From Neolentinus lepideus HHB14362 ss-1 (lineage: Eukaryota; Basidiomycota; Agaricomycetes; Gloeophyllales; Gloeophyllaceae), in NCBI GenBank assembly GCA_001632425.1, contig KV425577.1:375462-439461 (forward strand): a DNA stretch of 64,000 nucleotides, read 5' to 3'. Positions 25,601-34,385 of this stretch are shown piece by piece. Within the stretch, counting starts at the first letter, position 1; the number at the start of each line of letters is the position of its first letter. The notes beneath the pieces were generated by a model. It was not told the origin of the DNA. It saw nothing but the letters and a program-made list of their open reading frames with translations, and ran no database searches. The position numbers and the translations under genes are program-made.

Positions 25601-26197
25601 TCTACGTGAGGACCGTCCCGGCCATTGTCGGTCAGAAGGTGCGTCTGTCGACGCTTCACGCGGAGCTTACTTACATTGTTCTGACAGCTTCTAGCGGGAG
25701 AAGATCTTCGCGAGCTGGTCAAGGGGTATCTTGGAAGATTAGATATCGAGGGTGTACCACCGGCTCACGGAGAACCAATCGATATGCAGCGAGGAACTTT
25801 CACGTGGCTAAAGGCCTTGCGATGGTGTCCTCAGCAACTGATAGAACTGGCAAAATCAAAGGCGTGTCGCGGTTCGTGCCTTTTCAAAAGATACTGTACA
25901 CGGAACCTGTAAAAGGAAGCTGACTTGATACATAGGAGCCATCATGTTCAACGACTCTTTATCTTTAGAGCAATGTGAAAGGCTGGTGCAGAAGTTGTCG
26001 AATACCGCTTTCCCGTTCCAATGTGCCCATGGAAGGTGTGTGCGGTTCTCTTGCTCCTGAGATCCGTCTGATACGAGTTCAGACCGTCACTTGTTCCGGT
26101 GGCGAATATCGGGCATTCCGTCGACCGTCGGACTAGTGGGAGACGCAGGGCTGATGTGGATTGGGAAAGCTTCGACCTTCCATCAGTAACTGATTGA
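22646..26197 (+). CDS. MLH3: MLH3, MutL-family mismatch repair and meiotic crossover endonuclease
   Basis: MLH3 pairs with MLH1 as a latent endonuclease acting in meiotic crossover resolution and in mismatch repair. The start [16 protein letters not shown] leads into the GHKL ATPase: [16 protein letters not shown] (motif I), RDNGCGM (motif II), [12 protein letters not shown] and [15 protein letters not shown] (motif III), assembled across introns near 22888-22926 and 22998-23106. The C-terminal domain holds the metal-binding endonuclease motif [12 protein letters not shown] at 25309-25344, then [23 protein letters not shown] near 25930 and the [11 protein letters not shown] motif completed by the last intron at 26037-26081. 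The tail ends at TGA 26195-26197. Motif order and the [11 protein letters not shown] ending distinguish it from MLH1 and fit MLH3 better than PMS1. All catalytic residues appear intact. Internal exon joins between 23390 and 25100 are only partly resolved. Confidence 0.85.
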
Positions 26198-26371
26198 AGT
26201 TCCTGATTACGCTGGAATATATAATATGCCCTCGCTGCGCAGTTTTGCCCGGGCAGACCAAGATCCACCGAGGCAAGACTGGCCGGTCGCTCACTCAATA
26301 TTCAATATTCAATATACCAGCTGACCATTGATTTTATTGACGCGAGTGGAATGCTAGTGCTTCGAGTCCAG

Positions 26372-26379
26372 TGACGTCA
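26372..26379. promoter_or_regulatory. Perfect CRE (TGACGTCA), distal
   Basis: A palindromic ATF/CREB consensus lies 170 bp before the start of the RTC3/SBDS-N-like gene. A second identical copy lies 62 bp downstream of it. Binding by an Atf1-type bZIP factor is inferred. Confidence 0.6.
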
Positions 26380-26441
26380 GAACACGCGAGCATGCGGTGC
26401 TGATCACTCTGGAGATGCCCGGATCCTCCTACGCCCAAGCA

Positions 26442-26449
26442 TGACGTCA
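26442..26449. promoter_or_regulatory. Perfect CRE (TGACGTCA), proximal
   Basis: This second identical palindrome lies 100 bp before the ATG and just upstream of a TATA-like element. Paired CREs in a compact promoter are typical of stress-responsive fungal genes. Confidence 0.6.
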
Positions 26450-26461
26450 CGGGTTTGATCC

Positions 26462-26468
26462 TATTAAA
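26462..26468 (+). promoter_or_regulatory. TATA-like box of the RTC3/SBDS-N-like gene
   Basis: TATTAAA lies 81 bp upstream of the ATG at 26550 and 12 bp after the proximal CRE, a plausible core promoter position. Confidence 0.4.
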
Positions 26469-26549
26469 GCTCTCGTCCGCCCTCAGCACGTTCATCCAGT
26501 CCACCGTATTTGTCGCATTCATCGTTATTTTACATTATTCAAAATCAAA

Positions 26550-27149
26550 ATGGTCCGCTCAATCACAAAGGTTGTCTACAAGCCTGATACTCAGTCTACT
26601 GACGAGTTCACCGTTGTCGTCAACCCCAACGAGGTACGAGAGTCCATAGCGCCCACGCGACCAATGCTGACGATGGCGCCGTAACATAGTATCACAAGTG
26701 GAAGGAGGGAGGTGAGTAGTAATCCTACGTATTCACTGATTCTATACTGATGAATCATGTTTAGACACGTAAATATCCCATTGTACCCCAAATTCGAAAG
26801 ACTCGGACGAACTGACTTGCTTCTTACAGGACTATTCCTCTAACGGACGTTGTCGACTGTGAGTCTCCTGTGCACCTATCGGTCTGCGTGCTCCCGTGAA
26901 CTCGATTGTCACCCAGCATTCGACATTTTTTTCTCAAATCAAGGAACGCAAGGGATCCTCGGAAAAGCATCGAAGCAACAGCTTGAGAATGTCTTTGGCG
27001 CCCACAAGGACGTTGATGTTATTCCCAAGATTCTGAAGGATGGGAAGGAGCAGTCGAGCGATTCCATAAACACGGGTAATGTTGCAACGAACGTGACGAA
27101 GGGTAGCGGGGCGGTCGACAATAGGGGCAAGGGTCTACGGGGGATATAG
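26550..27149 (+). CDS. RTC3-like small protein with SBDS N-terminal domain
   Basis: The protein resembles yeast Rtc3/Hgi1 and the N-terminal (FYSH) domain of the ribosome maturation factor SBDS; Rtc3 homologues are small, stress-induced and linked to RNA metabolism. Five exons join in frame: 26550-26633, 26690-26711, 26765-26768, 26830-26858 and 26917-27149, totalling 372 nt and 123 residues. The reading is TKVVYKPDTQSTDEFTVVV, then EYHKWKEGDTTIPLTDVVDSF, then DIFFSNQGTQGILGKASKQQLENVFG, which is continuous with the family. The third exon is only four bases and is needed to keep this reading. The tail is Gly/Asn-rich. Only the N-terminal SBDS domain is present. The promoter carries two CREs. 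Confidence 0.88.
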
Positions 27150-27337
27150 TCGCATGGACTGTTTAACGAGAAGTCTAACAAGCAACTGTAAAATTATAAT
27201 GTAATATCATCTCGATGTGCACGCTCTGACCTGGTGCAGACTGATAAAATATCAGGAAAATGCACGGGAGATGGAGCAACTGAGATGCCGCGGCATCTTA
27301 CTATGGGGACGTCATGAGGAACTTCGGCTCCTACAGA

Positions 27338-27345
27338 TATATAAA
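27338..27345 (+). promoter_or_regulatory. Strong TATA box
   Basis: TATATAAA is a near-perfect TATA box in otherwise non-coding DNA, 286 bp before the proposed start of the small gene at 27624. It is the best TATA match in this part of the window. Confidence 0.4.
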
Positions 27346-27623
27346 CGAGGCCGCTTTATATTTGTCTCTACTTAGCCTGAGGAACGATGCGTTCTGAAAC
27401 CTGCTCAGCGCTGAACCCGCTAAGAAAGCGATTTTAGTTCACCTGGCCGCTCATGCGAAATCTGCAGCTCCTCGAGCTTCAAGGTCGGTGCAGATATCAT
27501 GTATTTATAGGAGTCAAGAAGCAACGCATTTGCACGATTCTCTTATTACGCTAACGCCGCCGTGTTCTTTGCAGACCTCCTTGAGAATTGTATACTGCAT
27601 TCTTTCCATCTTACCCGGGTCCT

Positions 27624-28204
27624 ATGAATTCGGTCTCTTTACAGGCCTTACCTCCATTTCAGTTCAAGATGGCCCATTCGCAGTCCTTTGTCCATCTGGT
27701 AAGACCACGAAATCTGTCTGCATTTTTGATTGCGCTGTCCCACTCGAGTCATATCAATGCTCGGTACCGTCAGCGATACTATGACACGCATATGTCGTCA
27801 CCGCTGCGCTATCTTTCATCGGCAGAGCAGTTATCTTACTTTTGTGGTACAAGGGCAGCGGCGAACTCCTAACCTTTGCAGAATTATCCAGGTTGGCTTA
27901 GAAAAGAGCCGGACACCCCTTTTAGTCCAGGTCAGAGGATCTGCTTGCGCATGGCAAGCGGCGGGACAATGCGATCCCACTCTTCCGTTTTTTATGTCGG
28001 GCAACGCACGTTTCTTGTTCTAGGATTAACTTCTACACTCTAGGTCCATTTGACCCGTCGGATCCCGAAGCCCTAAATCAGGGTGCTGTTTACCAGGAGC
28101 GTCCTGGCAGAGCAGCTGCTCCGGCCCGCATTACAAGGACTGAGTTCATGCCCGAAGGCGGTCATTTTCTAACACGAAGGTTAACTGTCTGCCTTGGAGC
28201 ATGA
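27624..28204 (+). CDS. Candidate small gene, unknown function (94 residues, three exons)
   Basis: I do not recognise the product. Exons 27624-27698, 27882-27930 and 28044-28204 total 285 nt and read MNSVSLQALPPFQFK, then NYPGWLRKEPDTPFSPGPFD, then PSDPEALNQGAVYQERPGRA and TEFMPEGGHFLTRR. The first intron has a GTAAGA donor and a textbook CCTAAC...TTTGCAG end; the second runs from GTCAGA to CTCTAG. Proline- and charge-rich composition without a membrane segment suggests a soluble or disordered protein. The joined frame is open and the exon sum is a multiple of three, but no homologue was recognised. The downstream frame (28190-28330) also looks coding-like, so the gene may be longer. Confidence 0.4.
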
Positions 28205-28482
28205 TCTGAGTACCGTCAAAATCAGCGGACGCCTCAGTTCTATAGCATTCAGCTATGATGGAGAAAAACGTACCCAGGACTGCTGTTTTGTTCGAAGCAG
28301 TAGTTTCCGTCCTCTTTGCTAGCCAAGTCTCACTATTTCGTGCCAGACTAATGCTGCGGGGGTCCGCCTTCATCCGACAGTGATTGTCTGCAAGTCTCGA
28401 GTTGTCCGGTCAAGTCCAGAATGTCAGCCGCCGCGGTATAATCCTTAGCAGGTTGGCAGCCTCACAGTAACTCTATTTTGTT

Positions 28483-29220
28483 ATGGACATTCATACCATG
28501 CTTAATCTAGATAACTCTGATGGACATCCCAGCAGAAGGGCGCGCTCTGCTTCGCAGCAGGAAGCACCGTAAGCCACACTTCTCTTCCATCGCTATAGTC
28601 GCTGAGTAGACCCATATTCATATACGCACAGGATATCTAGGCAAAAGCCGAGACCTGCTCCACGTCTGCGGCCCAGCGATCGCCGTAAACACAAGCATAG
28701 CAGGCGCAGAACGCAAGGAGAAAGCCCAGAGGAGAGAGGCCGCAGGCACACTTCTAAGCAAGCGAAGCAAGAGATCCTCAAGCACGTCCGGCACCACAAG
28801 AAGATCTCGTCCATAAGTAGCATCTCCTCGTCAGGGATGTCCGCTGCCCAGCTCATTCTGGACCAAGCCCGAGAGTCCATCCAGAGGGATCCTGGAAGCA
28901 AGCCCCACGGCCGGAAACCACTGGTCATGGATGTCATCTTGGACTCGCTAACGCCACCTACAAAGTTTCGCGAGGACATCCTCATGGAAGCGTTGGAGCG
29001 TTCAGCCCTACCATCGCCGCGTTGGACGTACACTTTCAAGGACAAAAACAGCCTGGATGCGTATTGGGCCGATCAAGAGGCGATATGGAAGGGCGCGCAC
29101 CATGGCGACTATCTTCCGTCAAGGCCTCCAACTCAGTCCAAGTTATCTGCGGAACGGTCGACTGCTGGATGGACTTGTCCTTCGGACTGTTCATCGGATA
29201 ATGGATGTAATAGTACTTAA
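28483..29220 (+). CDS. Unrecognised basic protein, possibly nuclear
   Basis: Two exons join in frame. Exon 1 runs from ATG 28483 (MDIHTMLNLDNSDG) to a GTAAGC donor after QQEA; exon 2 starts at 28632 after GCACAG. The product, about 225 residues, has a very basic first half (repeated RRKHKHSRRR and KQAKQEILKHVRHHKK clusters that could act as nuclear localisation signals), a serine patch, and a second half with DQARESIQRD, HGRKPLVMDVILDSLTPPTKFREDIL and WTYTFKDKNSLDAYWADQ that looks folded. No DNA-binding domain was recognised, although short MDIHxMLN N-termini occur in some fungal transcription factors (weak analogy). Stop TAA 29218-29220. It converges on the INO80F gene. Confidence 0.5.
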
Positions 29221-29529
29221 CGTCTCTTCACTAATTGGACACACATTTAAGCAGTGTGGTTTCTCGGGGCATGTCAGATAAGGTGTATAATACCTCTTGA
29301 CTGCTTCGAAGCGCGGGCCGGGAAGATAGAACGTGTTACGACTGTGACAATTCAGGTGACATTATCGGCTTGCCATAACACTGGCTATCGCCCTACATAG
29401 TTCGCACCATATGGCATAATATACATACAGATAACATGGGACACTAGCACTCGCCATTCTATGCACACCTGACAAGAAATGACATTCGCCCCACTGAATT
29501 CCAAGCGATGCGTCGTTTTATCATATGAT
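29221..29529. other. Convergent intergenic region
   Basis: The interval between the stop codons of the basic hypothetical protein and the INO80F gene. Nothing beyond the expected 3' UTRs was recognised. Confidence 0.4.
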
Positions 29530-31298
29530 TCATTCCATGGTCGCATCTTCATCGGCCGGCGAGCCGTTGTCTGGATGAACGCGCTTGGACCTTCTGTCGT
29601 CAGAAACGTACCCACCGTTTCTCGCGTCCCCACTATCCCCAGTCCCACGAGAAGAGTCCGCGCCATTGTCACTATCTACTTCCATATCATCCCGCGATCT
29701 CTTCCGAGAATCGAGAGAAGACCGCGCTGAATGATCGTCTAATACAGGACCCCGCTCTTGCTCGGGGTCTGGAATGGGCGGATTCCCACTGCGGTGAGGA
29801 TATGATCTTTGTCGTTCATGACTGACTTCTGTTACTTGAGACGCGGGCTGGGACAGACTCTCCCCAGCAGAGGTTCGAGCATCAGCGGACGCTGGTGAAC
29901 CAGAACCAGAACCACCCCGAGAGTCGTGTCTATCAGACAGGTCACGGTCCGTCTGTTCGCCGCGTAATCTAGACGTTGGCAGATAATCGCGATCGTCCCC
30001 CTCTCTCTCCCTGGACTGACGGTGTCGTACTGCGTAGGGTGGAGTTGGAACCCTAGGAGTTGGCGCGTCTCGGGCCAAGTCGGGCTCCCGCTCGCGCTCC
30101 CAGTCGCGTTCGCTCTCGCGCGGACGGTGCATCCTGTTGATGTTCGCGCCCGGTCCTACACGTTGGTGATTATGGATGCGTCCAGATGTGCCTTTACTGC
30201 TCGAAGGCGAAGGGAGCTGACCTTCAGGCGCCAAGAGGCTCGGAGAATGGAGCTCAACGTGTGGAGGCGTTCGTGAGTGACTGTGGGGGTGCGGGATCGC
30301 GAACTCTTGCGTATCATAGCGTCTGGACCGCTCCCTCTCCGGTGACATCTCTGCTGGGTGCAATGCATGGTGCAGGGGTGGCAAGGAATCTACAGCCAGT
30401 TGTTGAGGAGGCTGACCGGGACCAGTAGGGTGCATTTGCGGCGGAGGCAACTCCTGACGGCCTCGAGATCGTGAGTGCGATCTGGAATCTGAGCGAGATG
30501 AACCAGACTGCGAGTGCGAGGAATGATGGTGGGCATGTCCATGAGCAAGCGGCTGTTCGAGCTGAAGAGGTGGTAAGGGCGGGAGTTGCCTTTGACTCTC
30601 AAGGGCATGGCCTGAATCGCGGCGCGAATGCCTACTTGGCGCGTGAGATGGAGGTGCAACTCCAGGTCCCATGATGCCTTCCGAGACTGGGACGGGCCGT
30701 CCGTCCTGTCCAGGTACCAGCCGTGCGCCTTCATGCGCACGCACATACTCGGAATAGACATCATTGGGATCCACTGGACGTGAATGCTCAAAGGCTTGTG
30801 GATGGACGCCTATTTGTTGAGGGACCACCAAAGGAGGCGGTTGGTGAGGGTGATGCACTGTTTGCTGTGGCAGTCCATGTCTCCCACGCATCTCAGGAGA
30901 AGGAGGTATGGATGAGAGTCGCTCATACAGGATGCTGCACAAACGTTCACGACTTGGTCGCGCTGATACTCAGAATGGCAACTCACGCTCGCTCCAGCCT
31001 CATCCTCTGGATGTTTTTCTTCGCCTGCAGTATTTTGAAGTACAGCTTGTCATTGTCCTTGCATTCGATGCTCAGGCTCAGGCTCGGTCGTCAGCTACAA
31101 CTGCCAACTCACCACCTCGATCTCCTTCACTTTCCGTTTTAGTTCCTTGTATTTAAGCTGGTATTTTATGTCCTCAGCACCGGCAGCAACGGCGGTCGCA
31201 TACGCGCGGGACTTTTGGCGCGATGCATGCGTAGGGGCTGGGGGCTGGAGGACCTGGCCGTAAGGCTGGGAGGGACCCGGGGAGGGATGGCGAGACAT
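29530..31298 (-). CDS. INO80 complex subunit F (TFPT-like) domain protein
   Basis: The product carries the INO80F/TFPT coiled-coil domain, found in a subunit of the INO80 ATP-dependent nucleosome remodeller. The domain is spread over three exons: DIKYQLKYKELKRKVKEIE (up to about 31110), then DNDKLYFKILQAKKNIQRMRLERA (about 30985-31055), then ILYERLSSIPPSPE (from about 30935). The remaining roughly 440 residues are disordered: His/Gln/Pro-rich, then RS/RE-rich (ERDWEREREPD), ending with an acidic, nuclear-type tail. The start at 31298 (MSRHPSPGPS) is a choice; in-frame ATGs at 31328 and 31400 are alternatives. Stop at 29530-29532. The family assignment rests on the short coiled coil alone but the match is good. 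Confidence 0.75.
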
Positions 31299-33235
31299 GA
31301 TGGAAGCGTGGAAAGGAGGCCGAGCCATATACGGAACCAACTGAGCGTCGGCGTCGAGCTTTGGCTTCCTGATGCAGCACGTTCTACTCCGAATTTCCAT
31401 ATCTGTACTAGCTCATCGTAGTGCTTCTCTAAACTATGTATTACTGCAAGGTTCAAGTTGTACCTAGGCCTCAGTCATCCACTAAACACGGCAGCTACAA
31501 AGAAACTTTCCCCGACCGACCCATCAATAGGCGCCCTTGCGTTGCCATTAGGCTTAGCAGCGGACGCCCAGCCCGATACCGTGGCGGTGGTGGAACAGAT
31601 CACATCCCACCGCATGCACAGTCATACTCGCCCTCGCTAATAATACAACAGACGGTCTGATGGTCACAGGTGGGAAGCAGGGGGGTCAGACATTTATATC
31701 CAGGATCAACTTACCTGGCCCGCACACCGACTAGAGCTATGGTAGGCCTGGCTAGTGCCAGGGGCTGTGAGATAGCGCTCTGATAAGGAGAGCAGTCGGA
31801 CCATCATCGACTGCGTTACGCTCGTGATTCATCGGCGCGCATCCTGTAAGCAGTCAAGTCCCAGTACGCGGATACAGTCGGCATCGCTAGTCGTTTCAAG
31901 ACGCACCTGACACACAAGCTAGCCTTGACCCACTAGGTGATGCTAAAGGCCGCTCGCGTCGCGTGGAGCACCCGTGAAGAGATTCTTCATCTTCTGGGAT
32001 TTGGATCACCCCGGAGTCGCGTCCATGGCATCGCGAGATGTGGCGGGTGTGTGTGGTTCCGCGGATATTCTTGTGTCGAGCGATAGGGGGTTCCGATACA
32101 CGAATGTGCTTATATTGGCGTCAATGTCGATGACAGTATGCCGGAGACTCGCTGTGGGCTCTCCGTGTCGCAATGTGAAAGGGTTCCAGACAGCCACTGC
32201 CATGCCATTCAGTCTCAGCGGACCGAGCACTGTAGACTAATGACACCGGCCTCTTCGGAGGTATGTGATAAGGTGTGTTTGAGTCCAACGGATTGAATAC
32301 GTGATCGCAAAAAAATGCCTCCGAAGTTGCGTAGCAAGTGGGCGTCGTGGCGCAGATACGCTATGGGGTATTCGTGACTGCGGTGCCTCAGTCATCTACG
32401 CATCATATGAGCTATGTCATATCAGACTTATACCAAAAGTAGATATACCTAGTCGGACAGAACGTCAACCGTCGACGAGTCTAGTCCCCAAGGACATGGG
32501 CATAGGTGCCATCTCCTCGTAGAACATAGCCAATCGGAGGCGACCGGTTGTGAAATTCGATCTTGAGCGGCTTGAAAACAGCTGCGGCCAGATGCCAAAT
32601 AGATCCTATAATCGGAGGATGCGGTATATATGCGAGAAACCGAATCACCAATGGAAGCGTACACTTGGAGAGATCGAAGCATTGCACCTGGCACATATGG
32701 CCTGCGAAGCAGATGGGTGACTGATTGAGCAGCATACGACAATGGCATGAGTCACTTCCATAGCACAGCAACGCCTACGGAATGTTGGAAGTTCTTGTAA
32801 TTATCTCGGAAAGCCGACGGCTGAGAACAAGGACAGCGCGTCAACGATCCGCGCATTAGAAGTGTACAGCAAGTCAAGGAATAGGAGTTGTTCAGTATTT
32901 TTGCATCCTAGACACGCTGCGTATAGTCGAGGGGAACACGATCGAGCATCGGACATCACGAACTGCCATCGCACTCGTGGGAGTTTCCCACGTGGTCCAC
33001 CAGCTCGGGTTTAGCGAGCTCGAACACATTGCTACCAAACGCCATCCATCTCGCCGGGTCTCTTCGTCAACAGTGAGCATGACCTCTTAGTACCTATGAA
33101 GTCTTGCTAGGAACGGACCATACTGATGGCATGATGCGCGGCAGTGTCGACGCCTTACAGACAGTAAGTTGTTCTTCGACTCTTATGATAGCTCTTTCTC
33201 ATTGAGTGCGCGCTCCTGCGCGTTCCGAAAGAGAT
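31299..33235. other. Long gene-poor gap with possible decayed minus-strand gene
   Basis: About 1.9 kb without a convincing intact gene. On the minus strand between about 32000 and 33080, short coding-like pieces occur in different frames (for example CFDLSKCTLPLVIRFLAYIP at about 32610-32690 and AVWNPFTLRHGEPTASLRH near 32150-32210), separated by stops and frame changes. Their flavour is that of mushroom F-box or LRR-like proteins, so a decayed copy is possible. The INO80F and GRIM-19 promoters lie at the two ends. Confidence 0.3.
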
Positions 33236-33897
33236 ATGCCCCCCGCTGGGGGATTCGAGGCGATAAAATACAAACGTAATCTCCCGTTCCGTGGTCCCGG
33301 CGGTGTTGTGATTCTCGCCGGGGTGACTGCCATAAGTGCGTTTGGCTTCTATCGAATGGGAAAGGGAAATCTGGAACAGCGGTGAGTCGCAGAAAGCTTC
33401 CGTGCGAGAGGGGCCAAGGGTGGTATCTGGTCAGCAGGACGTCAAACGTGGACATGGATGTCCCGCTCGACGTGGAACGTGGCCGTGTTAGGATCCGGCC
33501 GCAGCTGGGTTCTTATCATTGACTTGACCCTAATTATGGTCCATGCCGGAAAAGGGAAACACTGAATCTGATTCCGTGTGGTGTTTAGAGAGCTGCAGCG
33601 AGAGAAGGTGTGGTCGCGTCTGCACCTTGTGCCGCTGCTGGTGGCCGAGGGCGATCGTGATGCGTACCGGCGCGAACAGGCGGCTGTGGCTCGGGAGTCG
33701 GAAATCATGAAGGATGTGAAAGACTGGGAGGTGCGTTCTCGCCATCATTAAGCTGATGGCGTTCTTGATAATGATCTTTCCGGGGACGTTTTCCGATCTA
33801 ACCCCTACGCGCTCCTATCCACGACATATTCTAGGCTGGCAAAAGCGTCTATAATGATTCGCGGTATCGCCCATCAAACACCATTGTGGTACTATGA
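33236..33897 (+). CDS. Mitochondrial complex I subunit NDUFA13 (GRIM-19/B16.6)
   Basis: This single-span accessory subunit sits at the junction of the matrix and membrane arms of NADH:ubiquinone oxidoreductase and is needed for assembly. The sequence starts MPPAGGFEAIKYKRNLPFRG, which is diagnostic of the family, followed by a transmembrane helix (VVILAGVTAISAFGFY), then LEQRELQREKVWSRLHLVPLLVAEGDRD and a C-terminus of about 20 residues in the last exon. Exon 1 ends at 33381 and exon 2 starts at 33589; a second intron ends at about 33834. Stop TGA 33895-33897. Many homologues carry two or three residues before MPP; an upstream GTAAGT (33164) suggests a 5' intron, but no in-frame start was found there. 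It is the second of three complex I genes here. Confidence 0.9.
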
Positions 33898-34385
33898 GGG
33901 GTGTATCCATTGTGCAGAGGACGGATATGGCGGCGTAGTGTAGGTGTAGTCGGGGGCGCGCCGAATAGAACGGTTTTTTCTGGGTGATTGGCGTGGTTCT
34001 GCCGAACACAATAGCTGCCGGCGGTTGGGTGCTTAGATGCCATTGTAGGCTGTGACACGATAACAGACGAGCTAACTGAGAGAGGCGTGATCCCGAGGAC
34101 AGCCAGGAGAAGGAGCTAATCACCGTAAGAGCGATCCTGGTCTAGCGAAGAGCCATCTAGCGATCCAGCAGTGTCACGGTAGTTTAGTGACCGGCCATCA
34201 TCTTGTGGCTGCTCTCACTCCGAGTCATCCTCAAAGCCAAAATGGAAATACTGCGATGTTTGTCCTCCACCGCATGCCGAGCCCCTCGTCCTGCCTCCCG
34301 ATTCCCTATAAGAGCCCCCTGCCCTCCTTCCTCATTCCGCTCCCTTCTCACCCCCTCCCCTTCCGCCCCGCACCGTCGCCTTTAT
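33898..34385. other. Intergenic region upstream of the HMG-box gene
   Basis: This interval holds the GRIM-19 3' end and the HMG-box gene promoter. The last 130 bp are strongly pyrimidine-rich and include a TATA box (listed separately), typical of a highly expressed fungal promoter. Confidence 0.45.
34307..34314 (+). promoter_or_regulatory. TATA box (TATAAGAG) of the HMG-box gene
   Basis: TATAAGAG is followed by an approximately 60-bp CT-rich tract and then ATG at 34386. This TATA plus pyrimidine layout supports 34386, rather than the upstream in-frame ATG at 34242, as the true start. Confidence 0.5.

Noticed and set aside
31709..31717. ACTTACCTG, identical to the 5' end of U1 snRNA that pairs with 5' splice sites
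   Set aside because: The following sequence lacks the U1 stem-loop I loop and Sm-site pattern. The reverse strand is simply a perfect CAG|GTAAGT donor, which is a commoner explanation.
34203..34385. Upstream in-frame extension of the HMG-box protein (ATG 34242)
   Set aside because: The segment contains a TATA box and a CT-rich tract and its translation is Arg/Pro/Ser-rich without domain features, so it is more likely promoter and 5' UTR.
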